Source of the DNA: an uncultured Faecalibacterium sp.
GTDB taxonomy: Bacteria > Bacillota > Clostridia > Oscillospirales > Ruminococcaceae
DNA: 64,000 nt
Direction: 5' to 3'
Assembly: GCA_934533135.1 (NCBI GenBank)
Contig: CAKTBG010000003.1
Span: forward strand, 58,774 to 122,773
The translations under genes were made by a program, and so were the position numbers. Each line of letters starts with the position of its first letter. Position 1 is the first letter of the stretch. Positions 7,806-15,670 of this stretch are shown here, piece after piece. The notes under the pieces are model-generated. The model ran no database searches. It was not told the DNA's origin and was given only the letters and a program-made list of their open reading frames with translations.

Positions 7806-9083
7806 TCAGTCCTTGACCGCCAGCACGCTGACGCCGTCGGGGATCACCACGACGCTGGCATTCCGCCCCTTCATCTGGTAGGCGATCTCCAGAGCTTCGT
7901 CCGGGGTGGAGGCGGGAATCATATTGGCCTTCCGCACTTCCTCCGGCGAGAGATAGGTGGTGACCAGAATGACCGGATGCTTTTTCAGGATGCGGGCATA
8001 AATCTGCGGGCACCACTGCTCCGGGATGGTCTCCTTGGGCGGGATCTTGGACAGATAGCCGTCGATCTCATCCACCGAACCCATGGTGATGAGCTTCTCG
8101 AAATGGGTGCCGCCCATGCCGTCCACACAGCTGCAGCACATGATGATGACGCCGTCCTCTCCGGCACAGGCCTCGGCGGTGGCTACGGCCTTGGGGCTTT
8201 GGTAGAGGTTCTGATCCAGCGGGTAACCGCCGTTGCTGGTCACAACGATGTCGGCCGAGAGGCTGGGGCACTGGCTCCATTTGCGGATGAAGGCCACGCC
8301 CTCGGCGTGCGCCTGCTCCAGATCACCGGCCCAGGCTGCGATGACCTTCTTTTGGCCGTCCAAGGCCACGTTGAAGATGAATTGGACGTGGACCATCCGG
8401 GCCGCCGCCACCATGTCTTCGTGGATGGGGTTGTGCTCCAGCACGCCGGTGTTGGCATAAGGGCTGGCGATGGCTTTGTAGCTGTGGTTCTCATTGACGG
8501 TCTCCTGCGAGCAGATGCCGGGCAGGATGCTCTTGCGGCCGCCCGAGAAACCGGCGAAGAAATGGGGTTCGATGAACCCTTCGGTCACCAGCAGGTCACA
8601 GTCCACAGCCAGCTTGTTGACGTTGAAATCCGCCCCCGAGGGCAGCACACCCAGATGGACGAACTGTGTGGGGTCAAAAGCGTTGTTGATGGCGATCTTC
8701 TCGTGATCCACAATGGCGTCGCCGAACATCCGACGCTGCTCCTCCTCCGTGGTGGGGCGGTGCAGACCGGTGGCGATCAGGATGGTGATGTCGGCGTCCG
8801 GGTTGCCCTGCCGGATCTCATCCAGCAGGATCGGAAGAGTGATCTTGCTGGGCACGGCCCGGGTGTGGTCGCTGGTGACCAGAACGACCTTGTTCTTTCC
8901 CTTGGCCAGCTCCCGCAGGCGGGGCGTGCCGATGGGGTGCTCCAGTGCGTCGTGGATCAGTTCCACTTCGGTCTTGTCGGCCTTGTAATCGTGCATTTTG
9001 GCGGTGACGACCGCTTTCAGGTTTGCCTCGTCCACATGGAGATCCAGCGTGGATGTGTAATAGGGAATGGAAATGGTTTTCAT
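7806..9083 (-). CDS. LarA family nickel-pincer racemase/epimerase
   Basis: A 425-residue homolog of lactate racemase LarA, which inverts the alpha-hydroxy centre of 2-hydroxyacids by hydride transfer to a nickel-pincer nucleotide. All key residues are present, at the same positions as I recall for Lactiplantibacillus LarA: Asp72 and Arg75 (SDHTR), His108 (TGLHRP), His174 (EPHFFAG), Lys184 (GGRKSILPG, the cofactor-bearing lysine), His200 (NENHS), and Tyr294, Gln295, Lys298. No larB, larC or larE maturation gene is in the window, so the cofactor must be made elsewhere. As first gene of the operon with a UxaA-type lyase and a GntP permease it more likely epimerises a sugar acid than lactate. The start at 9083 follows AGGAGGT. 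Confidence 0.88.
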   Translation of the reverse strand: MKTISIPYYTSTLDLHVDEANLKAVVTAKMHDYKADKTEVELIHDALEHPIGTPRLRELAKGKNKVVLVTSDHTRAVPSKITLPILLDEIRQGNPDADITILIATGLHRPTTEEEQRRMFGDAIVDHEKIAINNAFDPTQFVHLGVLPSGADFNVNKLAVDCDLLVTEGFIEPHFFAGFSGGRKSILPGICSQETVNENHSYKAIASPYANTGVLEHNPIHEDMVAAARMVHVQFIFNVALDGQKKVIAAWAGDLEQAHAEGVAFIRKWSQCPSLSADIVVTSNGGYPLDQNLYQSPKAVATAEACAGEDGVIIMCCSCVDGMGGTHFEKLITMGSVDEIDGYLSKIPPKETIPEQWCPQIYARILKKHPVILVTTYLSPEEVRKANMIPASTPDEALEIAYQMKGRNASVVVIPDGVSVLAVKD

Positions 9084-9133
9084 GAGATGACCTCCTTGGC
9101 GGATCCCTAACGGGAATACAGTGGAATGAATTC

Positions 9134-9163
9134 CGTATACTGTATACATTACACTTTCGACAA
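9134..9163 (-). promoter_or_regulatory. Promoter and GTATAC operator of the larA-like operon
   Basis: Leftward TTGTCG, 18 bp, TATACG. GTATACTGTATAC (9135-9147), containing the palindrome TGTATACA, overlaps the -10 box. A related GTATAC dyad lies in the promoter of the neighbouring glycerate kinase gene, so both are probably targets of the FadR-type regulator at 12106. Confidence 0.55.
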
Positions 9164-9387
9164 GCTCATTCTATCCTTTGTAATGGGAAAAGTCAACAGT
9201 ATTTTTCTGATTTTGCACCCTAATACAGGACGATTTGTGCAATGATACGGAAAACCCGTTCACAAATTGTTTAAATTAACATGGGATTGAAACTAATATA
9301 CTGAAGAAGTGGATTTCACTTGCACGGGAGTATCGCACGGAAGCAGGCTGCAGTCAATGAAAAAATGCAAAATTTGGATGTTCTGTC

Positions 9388-9443
9388 AAAAAATAAAACC
9401 CGCAGAGCCGTCAGCTTCTTGCAGGAAGAGGACAGCTCTGCGG
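9388..9443 (-). terminator. Terminator of the glycerate kinase gene
   Basis: CCCGCAGAGC pairs with GCTCTGCGGG, followed leftward by TTTTATTTTTT. Confidence 0.85.
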
Positions 9444-9464
9444 GAATGGGTCGGCCGTAAGGGG

Positions 9465-10712
9465 TCAGTTTGCCCGGATCAGCGCGACCGAAACGTCGTT
9501 GACGTTGGTTCCGGTGGGGCCGGTGAGGATCAGGCCGCCGCATTTTTGGAGGGCATGGTAGGCGTCGTTGTCGGCCAGCGTCGCAAAGATATCGCAGCCC
9601 TGTGCGCGCAGCTGCGCCTGCGTCTGGCCGTCCACATAGCCTCCGGCGGCATCGGTGGGGCCGTCGGTGCCGTCGGAACCCACCGAGAAGACGGCGCATC
9701 CGTCCAGCCCGGCAATGCCGGGAGCGGCGGCCAGAGCCAGCTCCTGATTCCGTCCGCCTTTGCCGTGGCCGGTCAGGTGGACCACCGTTTCGCCTCCGGC
9801 GATGAGGGCGACCTGCTTTCCGGTTTTTTGGGTGTAGCGCACCATGTTGGAGAGGAAGACACCGGCCTCCCGTGCTTCGCAGCTCAGGCAGTCGGTCAGG
9901 ATCAGCGGCTCGTAGTGCAGGCTGCGGGCGGCGTCGGCGGCAGCCGCACAAAGCTGGCGGACACTGCCGGTGATATGCGTCTCCACATTGTCCAGCGTTT
10001 TTGGGGTCTCCTGCGCCAGCAGCTGCCGCATGGTGTCGGTGAGCGGCAGCTGGTATTTTTGGGCGATGGCCTGCGCCTGCGCCGCCGTGGAGAGATCGGG
10101 GTAAGCCGGGCCGGAGGCGATCATATCCAGAGGATCGCCCAGAATGTCCGACAGAACGATGGAAAAAACGTGTGCCGGAGCGCAGAGCTGAGCAAACCGT
10201 CCGCCCTTGACGGCGGAGAACCGCTTGCGCAGGGTGTTGATCTCCACGATGTCTGCGCCGCAGGTCAGGAGATTCTGGGTCAGCTGCTCGAGATCCGCCG
10301 GGGGGATCAGCGGCTTTTCAAACAGAGCCGAGCCGCCGCCGGACAGCAGGAAGAGGACGGTGTCCTCCGCCTTCAGCCCCTGCACCAGATCCAGAGCTTT
10401 CTGGGTGGCGGCAAAGCTGTTTTCGTCCGGAATGGGATGCCCCGCCTCGCAGAGCGTCAGGTTGGCGATGGGGCCTTTGCAGTGGCCGTATTTGGTGATG
10501 ACGATGCCGGTGTCGATCCGGCTGCCAAGGAAGCCGGAAGCGGCATGAGCCATCTGCCATGCCCCCTTGCCCGCGGCGACCAGAACCACCCTTCCGGAGC
10601 CGAAGTCTGCCCCCCGGAGAGCCTTTGCCACCGCTTCATCCGGCTGCGCTGCAGCGATGGCAGCGGCCACAATGGTGTCGGCTTCTTTGCGGAGATCTGT
10701 CGGGAATGCCAT
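9465..10712 (-). CDS. Glycerate 2-kinase (DUF4147/MOFRL type)
   Basis: A 415-residue class II glycerate kinase that makes 2-phosphoglycerate from D-glycerate with ATP. The N-terminal DUF4147 domain has VLVAAGKGAWQMA and LLSGGGSALFEKP; the C-terminal MOFRL domain has GGRNQELALAAA and GSDGTDGPTDAAGG. Kinases of this family end pathways that yield glycerate from tartronate semialdehyde, which matches the GarR-like gene just upstream. It has its own promoter with a GTATAC dyad and its own terminator. The start at 10712 has only a weak Shine-Dalgarno (GAAAGAAG, 11 nt away). Confidence 0.9.
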   Translation of the reverse strand: MAFPTDLRKEADTIVAAAIAAAQPDEAVAKALRGADFGSGRVVLVAAGKGAWQMAHAASGFLGSRIDTGIVITKYGHCKGPIANLTLCEAGHPIPDENSFAATQKALDLVQGLKAEDTVLFLLSGGGSALFEKPLIPPADLEQLTQNLLTCGADIVEINTLRKRFSAVKGGRFAQLCAPAHVFSIVLSDILGDPLDMIASGPAYPDLSTAAQAQAIAQKYQLPLTDTMRQLLAQETPKTLDNVETHITGSVRQLCAAAADAARSLHYEPLILTDCLSCEAREAGVFLSNMVRYTQKTGKQVALIAGGETVVHLTGHGKGGRNQELALAAAPGIAGLDGCAVFSVGSDGTDGPTDAAGGYVDGQTQAQLRAQGCDIFATLADNDAYHALQKCGGLILTGPTGTNVNDVSVALIRAN

Positions 10713-10779
10713 ACTTGTCACACTTCTTTCTTTGTCCGGCGCAAGGCGAGACCGCTTCTGGCCGGGGATTCTGATTTCA

Positions 10780-10809
10780 GTTATAACACAGATTGTATAC
10801 ACAATGCAA
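10780..10809 (-). promoter_or_regulatory. Promoter and operator of the glycerate kinase gene
   Basis: Leftward TTGCAT, 18 bp, TATAAC. The spacer carries ATTGTATACACAAT (10792-10805), a near-perfect dyad with a GTATAC core like that at 9135-9147. Confidence 0.6.
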
Positions 10810-10917
10810 TCGACGGAACCCACAGAATTCCGCTGGAAAATTTGGCGGCACAGACAACCGAAGTCTGCCCCCGGCCGGATCGACGCAGAGAATGCAGATC
10901 GGATCCCGGAACAGAAC

Positions 10918-10962
10918 AAGACCTCTCCCCTGCGGTTTTTGCGGCCGAAAGGAAGAGGTCTT
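10918..10962 (-). terminator. Probable terminator of the garR-like gene
   Basis: AAGACCTCT pairs with AGAGGTCTT around a GC-rich interior; the leftward T-tract is interrupted (TTGTTCTG), so termination may be partial. Confidence 0.55.
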
Positions 10963-10973
10963 TGGAGGGTCGG

Positions 10974-11858
10974 TCACTTGGTGTGGAGCGGCTCCCCGGA
11001 CAGAGAGGCATAATATTCTGCCATGGCACTGTGGTCGGCCTGCCCCTTGCCGTGGTCGTGGAGCCAGTTCAGGATCCGGATCGTCTCGTCGGTCAGGGGA
11101 ACCGGCGCACCGACGGTGCGGGCGCAGTCCAACGCGTTGTTGAGATCCTTGATGTGGAGATCGACCTTGAACCCGGGCTTGTCGCTGCCCGCAAGCATCA
11201 TGGGAGCCTTGGCGTCCAGCACGGTGGAACCGGCCAGACCGCCCCGGATGGCCTGATAGACCAGAGCCGGATCCACACCGGCTTTCCGGGCGAGGGTCAG
11301 AGCTTCGGCTACGGCCTGAATGTTTGCGGCAACGATGATCTGGTTGGCCAGTTTGGTGGTGTTGCCCGCGCCGATCCCGCCGCAGCGCACAGCCGAGGAT
11401 CCCATGGCCAGCAGCACCGGCCGGAACTCCTCAAAAACGGCCTCGTCGCCGCCGACCATGAAGGACAGGGTGCCGTCGATGGCTTTGGGTTCGCCGCCGG
11501 AGACCGGGGCGTCCAGCATCCGGATCCCACGGGCGGAAAGCTCTGCGGCGATCTCTTTGCTGGCGATGGGGTTGAGGGAGGTCATGTCGATGAAGGCACT
11601 TCCGGGCTGCATCTGCGCTGCAACGCCGTGTGCGCCCAGCATGACCTGCTTGACCTGCGGGGCATTGGTCAGCATGGTCAGCACGAGGTCGCAGGTGCGG
11701 CCGATCGTGGGCTGGTCGGCGGTCTTTGCGCCGCAGGCGGCCAGCTCTGCCGCAGCTGCCGGAGAGTGGGTGTCCACCGTCAGGTCATAGCCCGCTTTGA
11801 GAAGGTTCTTGGCCATGGGGCGTCCCATGATGCCCAGACCGATAAAGCCGATTTTCAT
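10974..11858 (-). CDS. garR: Tartronate semialdehyde reductase-like dehydrogenase (GarR type)
   Basis: A 294-residue beta-hydroxyacid dehydrogenase, the same length as E. coli GarR. The NAD(P)-binding start is GFIGLGIMGRPMAKNLLKAG; the substrate motif is DAPVSGGE; the catalytic lysine is Lys169 in GAGNTTKLANQ. It would reduce tartronate semialdehyde to D-glycerate, feeding the adjacent kinase. 3-Hydroxyisobutyrate-type activity cannot be excluded, but the neighbours favour the glycerate route. No aldolase producing tartronate semialdehyde is present in the window. Confidence 0.85.
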   Translation of the reverse strand: MKIGFIGLGIMGRPMAKNLLKAGYDLTVDTHSPAAAAELAACGAKTADQPTIGRTCDLVLTMLTNAPQVKQVMLGAHGVAAQMQPGSAFIDMTSLNPIASKEIAAELSARGIRMLDAPVSGGEPKAIDGTLSFMVGGDEAVFEEFRPVLLAMGSSAVRCGGIGAGNTTKLANQIIVAANIQAVAEALTLARKAGVDPALVYQAIRGGLAGSTVLDAKAPMMLAGSDKPGFKVDLHIKDLNNALDCARTVGAPVPLTDETIRILNWLHDHGKGQADHSAMAEYYASLSGEPLHTK

Positions 11859-11993
11859 GTGGGTCGATCCTTTCTTTTTGCAATAAATTGTAAAAACTTT
11901 TTCGGATTTCCTGTTTCAGGACATTGCGGAAAACAAGCCGTGCGCAGAGCGGAATTTCCGGGGAAGTTTCCGGGAAAGGAAGAGGGCTTTTGA

Positions 11994-12022
11994 TTGCATC
12001 CCGCGGAAAATCATGGTATAAT
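11994..12022 (+). promoter_or_regulatory. Promoter of the FadR-type regulator
   Basis: TTGCAT, 17 bp, TATAAT. No GTATAC dyad is seen here. Confidence 0.7.
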
Positions 12023-12105
12023 ATCGCTGCTGCGACAGTTGATTCCCTGTGACGGGTGCAAGACGCAGAACAGAGGGAAAGACACCCTTTGGGAAGGGGA
12101 AGAAT

Positions 12106-12801
12106 ATGGAACGCCGTTCAATCAAAACGATCCGGAATCAGGTCTACGAGATCCTGAAAGAGGACATCTGCGCCGGGCGGTTTACGCCGGGGCAATGGCT
12201 GCAGGAGAACGAGCTGGCAGAAAAACTCTGCGTCAGCCGCAGCCCGATCCGGGAGGCACTGCGCCAGCTGGCCGCTGACGGGCTGGTGGTGGAGATCCCG
12301 AACAAGGGGGTCTTCGTCAAGGAATTCACCCGGAAGGACATTGCAGAGATCTACGATCTCCGGGTTCTGCTGGAAAACTACGCCATCGAAAAACTGCACG
12401 ACAACATCACGCCGGACAAGGCCGAACGATTGATGGACTGCCTGAGCCGGATGGAGCGGGTACACGCCGAGAACGACCTGCAGGCGTATATCACCATCGA
12501 CACCGAGCTGCACAACCTGTTGGTGGAACTGTGCGGCAACAGCCTGCTGGAATCCATGTACGCGAAGATCTATTCGCTGATGCAGCAGTTCCGGATCTAT
12601 TCCCTGACCAGCGTCCAGCGGTTCGATGAATCGCTGACCGAACACCGGGATCTGATCCACTGTCTGCTGAGCAACAACACCGCGGAGGCGCAGAGGATCA
12701 ACCAGCAGCATCTGCGCCTTGCCCGGGAAAAGATCCTCCAGCACTTCTTTGAGCAATCCCGGCCGGAAGACCCGGCCGACGGGCTCCCCGCTTCCCGCTG
12801 A
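12106..12801 (+). CDS. GntR family regulator, FadR/FCD subfamily
   Basis: A 231-residue regulator: an N-terminal winged helix (YEILKEDICAGRFTPGQWLQ, then CVSRSPIREALRQLAADGLV) and a C-terminal all-helical FCD ligand domain with the usual metal/carboxylate-ligand pattern (TIDTELHNLLVELCGN and SLTEHRDLIHCLL). FCD regulators commonly sense sugar acids or hydroxyacids. It is divergent from the garR-like gene and is the natural regulator of the 4708-11858 genes. The ATG at 12106 follows GGGAAGGGGAAG; the frame extension upstream crosses the promoter. Confidence 0.88.
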   Translation: MERRSIKTIRNQVYEILKEDICAGRFTPGQWLQENELAEKLCVSRSPIREALRQLAADGLVVEIPNKGVFVKEFTRKDIAEIYDLRVLLENYAIEKLHDNITPDKAERLMDCLSRMERVHAENDLQAYITIDTELHNLLVELCGNSLLESMYAKIYSLMQQFRIYSLTSVQRFDESLTEHRDLIHCLLSNNTAEAQRINQQHLRLAREKILQHFFEQSRPEDPADGLPASR

Positions 12802-12841
12802 GCGGGAGCTACGGGGGAGCTGCCCGGAGCACGGCCGCCAG

Positions 12842-13789
12842 TCACTCCTCGCTGCGGTGCTCGTTCCAGTAGGCCTTTGCCTCGTCGATGAATTTCTTGA
12901 ACGGGCCGGAGGGATAGGTGCTTTCCGCGATGTCCACAAGGAATTTGTACAGCTGGGGCCGCACTTCTTCGTACATCCCGAGGCGGGTGTAGAGATCTTT
13001 GTAGTAACGGAATACCTGCAGTTTGTTCTGGACGAGGGTGGCCGGGTTGATCTGGGTGTGGCAGATGCTCTGAGGGTTCTGGACATAGTAGTAGCCCGGC
13101 TGGTCGATGGAGGCAAATACCGCGGCATACTGGATATACTGCATATTGAAGACCAGATCCTCCGCCCAGCGGACTTCGCTGGTAAACTGGATGTTGTTGT
13201 CCACCAGCAGAGCGCGGCGGTAGAGCTTGTTCCAGAGCACGCTGTAAAAGTAGGAAGCGGGCTTGTCCATCAGCCGGAGCGCAAAGGTGTCCTTGTCCAT
13301 GACCCCGGCGGGCAGAAAGCCGTAGGTCCGGATCTCGGGCTGCTTTTTCTCCGGCTCGATGCCCAGCTTCTCCTGCAGCTTCTCGATGGCCTGCCCGGGT
13401 TTTGTGGCCTCGGGGGTAATGACCATTTTGTAGGGCGCGATCACGAAATCGGCGTGGGCGTGCTCGGCAGCGGCGACCAGATGCTCGGTGTAGTCCGGGT
13501 CGATGTAGTCGTCGCTGTCCACAAACTGGATGTATTCGCCGCCGGCCAGACGCAGACCAAGGTTCCGGGTGTCCGACACGCCGGAGTTGGCTTTGTCCAC
13601 CAGCAGGATGCGGGGATCCTTTTTGCGGTATTCCTCGCAGACCGGCAGGCTGTTGTCTTTGGAACCGTCGTTCAGGAGGATGATCTCGAGGTTCTGGTAG
13701 GTCTGGGCGCAGATGCTCTCGATGCAGCGGGCCAGATGGCTCTGGGCATTGTATACGGGCAGGATGATGCTGACAAGCGGCTGGTTCAT
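12842..13789 (-). CDS. Family 2 glycosyltransferase
   Basis: A 315-residue GT-A enzyme: VSIILPVYNAQSHLARCIES opens the nucleotide-sugar fold, LLNDGSKDNSL binds the nucleotide, and the FVDSDDYIDPDY motif carries the metal-binding DXD-type acidic pair. The C-terminal half has RWAEDLVFNMQY, as in capsule or exopolysaccharide transferases. No membrane anchor is visible and no other glycan genes are next to it, so the sugar and acceptor are unknown. Confidence 0.88.
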   Translation of the reverse strand: MNQPLVSIILPVYNAQSHLARCIESICAQTYQNLEIILLNDGSKDNSLPVCEEYRKKDPRILLVDKANSGVSDTRNLGLRLAGGEYIQFVDSDDYIDPDYTEHLVAAAEHAHADFVIAPYKMVITPEATKPGQAIEKLQEKLGIEPEKKQPEIRTYGFLPAGVMDKDTFALRLMDKPASYFYSVLWNKLYRRALLVDNNIQFTSEVRWAEDLVFNMQYIQYAAVFASIDQPGYYYVQNPQSICHTQINPATLVQNKLQVFRYYKDLYTRLGMYEEVRPQLYKFLVDIAESTYPSGPFKKFIDEAKAYWNEHRSEE

Positions 13790-13891
13790 GGCGGCGTCTC
13801 CTTTTCGATTTTCAGTGGTTTTTCTGTTATGATACTCCCGCCGGGCGCAAAAAGCAAGCGTTTGGGCGGCACGCCCGAAGGAGGGGCGAAG

Positions 13892-14626
13892 ATGGTCTTT
13901 CACATTGCGGTATGTACGCCGGATCCCCTGTTGTTCAGCCGGATCCAGCGACAGTGCATGGAATATTATTCCCGCCGGGCGGATGCCTGCATCGTGGTGC
14001 AGATCTATGGCGCAGAAGCCCTGCTGGAACGGGATGCCGCCGGGGAGCGGTACGAGCTGTATCTCCTTGAGCTGACGAACGAGGAGGCACCGGCGGATCT
14101 GCGGACGGCGGCGGCTCTGCGCAGCCGCGGCCGCCGGGCACCGCTGGCATTTCTGGCGCATACACCGGCGTATGCCTACAACGCCTACCGGGTGGATGCG
14201 ATGCAGTATCTGCTGCTTCCCTTCCGGCCCGAACAGCTCTTCGCCCTGCTCGACCGCGCCACCGAACCCGAGTACGGCCCGGTGGTGCCGGTCACGACGG
14301 CCGCCGGGCTGCGCGCGCTCCCCTTTGCGGACATCGAATACCTCGAGTGTACCCATCATGTCGTGCATTTTCACCTTGGCAGCGGCGAGGATGTGGCGTC
14401 GCTGTCGCTTCGGGTGCCCTTTTCCGAGGTGGCAAAACCCCTGCTGGCGGACGAACGCTTCGTCCAGCCCCACCGCTCCTACGTCGTCAATCTGGCGGCG
14501 GCGGTGCAGCTGACGGCGGGCGAGTTCAAAATGCGCAGCGGAGCCCGGGTGCCCATCCCCCGCGGCAAGGAAGCGGCTGCCAGAGCCGCGTTCCGCGGGT
14601 GGCTGGATGCACACAATGGAACGTGA
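13892..14626 (+). CDS. LytTR-domain response regulator without a neighbouring kinase
   Basis: A 244-residue protein with an N-terminal receiver-like half (HIAVCTPDPLLFSRIQRQC) and a C-terminal LytTR DNA-binding domain (ADIEYLECTHHVVHFHL, then FVQPHRSYVVNLAAAVQL). The receiver half lacks the usual DxxxPxxDG phosphorylation context: the expected Asp strand reads YELYLLELTNEEAP. Phosphorylation is therefore doubtful. The gene stands alone between GT2 and repeats. The start has GGAGGGGCGAAG immediately upstream. Confidence 0.8.
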   Translation: MVFHIAVCTPDPLLFSRIQRQCMEYYSRRADACIVVQIYGAEALLERDAAGERYELYLLELTNEEAPADLRTAAALRSRGRRAPLAFLAHTPAYAYNAYRVDAMQYLLLPFRPEQLFALLDRATEPEYGPVVPVTTAAGLRALPFADIEYLECTHHVVHFHLGSGEDVASLSLRVPFSEVAKPLLADERFVQPHRSYVVNLAAAVQLTAGEFKMRSGARVPIPRGKEAAARAAFRGWLDAHNGT

Positions 14627-14636
14627 CCCTCTTCGG

Positions 14637-14695
14637 CCTTGGCTCTCCCTTCGGGAGAGCTGGCAAAGCCGGCAGGCTTTGACTGAGAGGGCAAG
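14637..14695 (-). repeat. Interspersed GC-rich repeat, copy 1 (reverse orientation)
   Basis: A unit with the core GGCTCTCCCTTCGGGAGAGC hairpin, then a CAAAGCC/GGCTTTG hairpin and CTGAGAGGG. It is the inverted copy of the unit at 14789; together they flank the terminator at 14716-14764. Confidence 0.8.
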
Positions 14696-14715
14696 CCTGC
14701 TGACAAACAACACAA

Positions 14716-14768
14716 AACGCAGCGATACCATGCTTCTCTAAAAGAGTCATCGTATCGCTGCGTTGTTT
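14716..14768. terminator. Bidirectional terminator LytTR gene / HAD gene
   Basis: AACGCAGCGATAC pairs perfectly with GTATCGCTGCGTT, followed by TTTT. Confidence 0.85.
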
Positions 14769-14788
14769 TACTCCGATTTTAGCGGCCT

Positions 14789-14841
14789 CACCCTCTCAGT
14801 CTCGCTGCCGCTCGACAGCTCTCCCGAAGGGAGAGCCAAGA
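14789..14841 (+). repeat. Interspersed GC-rich repeat, copy 2
   Basis: CCCTCTCAGT at the left and GCTCTCCCGAAGGGAGAGCC at the right, the same unit as at 14637 but in the opposite direction. Confidence 0.8.
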
Positions 14842-14849
14842 GAACGAGA

Positions 14850-15500
14850 TCAAATCTTCTCCCAGTCCAGCTGCCGCCAGTCGGTCACGAACTGGTCGCT
14901 GATCCGGCGCAGCTCCGGTTCGTCGTCTTTGCTGCAGAAGTCGGCGATGGTCAGCAGGCGGAACCCGGCGGCGTGGGCGGTGCGGGCCGAATAGACCGCG
15001 TCCTCGCAGACGGCGCAGGCGGCCGGATCTTCGCCGCCCAAGCGGTGCAGTGCCTCGAAGAACACCGCCGGGTGATGTTTGCTCTTCTCGCCCTGCGCGG
15101 TGATGTAGAACTCGAAATAGTCCGCGATGCCAAGGCGGGTCAGAACCGCCCGGCACTGCGCCTCCCATGTGTTGGAGCAGATGCAGCAGCGGGCACCGGC
15201 GGCGTGCAGGTGTTCCAGCAGCTCCCGCACGCCGGGCTTCAGCTCCACGGTCTCATACAGCTGGCTTACCGTCTCGTGCAGGGCGGCGACATAGCCCGGT
15301 TCGTCCAGCGGGAGCTGGTAGTGGGAGATGAGATATTCCGCGCTTTCCTGCAGCCCCAGCGGGAGCAGGATGTCGTGGAGATCCGGCTCCGGCGTTTTGC
15401 CGAACCGTTTCAGCAGTGCCATGGGCGCGTTCCGCCACACGGCTTCCATGCTGTCGGTCAGGGTGCCGTCCATATCAAAGATCCAGTATTTGCAGCGCAT
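14850..15500 (-). CDS. HAD superfamily phosphatase (phosphoglycolate phosphatase-like)
   Basis: A 216-residue cytosolic HAD hydrolase. Motif I is FDMDGTLTDS (nucleophile Asp9, acid Asp11), motif II is ICSNT, motif III is the Lys of GEKSKHHP, and motif IV is VCEDAVYSARTAHAAGF. An alpha-helical cap of about 65 residues lies between motifs I and II, the C1 cap type of Gph/beta-phosphoglucomutase relatives. The substrate is a small phosphorylated metabolite that cannot be named from sequence. Confidence 0.88.
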   Translation of the reverse strand: MRCKYWIFDMDGTLTDSMEAVWRNAPMALLKRFGKTPEPDLHDILLPLGLQESAEYLISHYQLPLDEPGYVAALHETVSQLYETVELKPGVRELLEHLHAAGARCCICSNTWEAQCRAVLTRLGIADYFEFYITAQGEKSKHHPAVFFEALHRLGGEDPAACAVCEDAVYSARTAHAAGFRLLTIADFCSKDDEPELRRISDQFVTDWRQLDWEKI

Positions 15501-15670
15501 GGGTTGCCTCCTGTTTTCATGCCTGTTTTTGTATTAGAATAACACCAAAATTATACCATGTTTTTTGTTACAAAAACAGGGAGAAATTTCCTCGGGAATA
15601 TGGTATACTCTTGAAAAAACCGGTTCGTTTCCGGGAGAGTTCCGGATCCGCAGAGAGGGAGGCGGCACAG

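Larger units (their letters stand above)
9084..9464. other. Intergenic region, 381 bp
   Basis: It holds the operon promoter/operator (9134-9163) and the glycerate kinase terminator (9388-9443). The AT-rich stretch between them (9170-9380) shows no credible coding frame or RNA structure. Confidence 0.6.

Noticed and set aside
9309..11993. 894-residue rightward open frame over glycerate kinase and garR
   Set aside because: Antisense to both conserved enzymes and compositionally biased.
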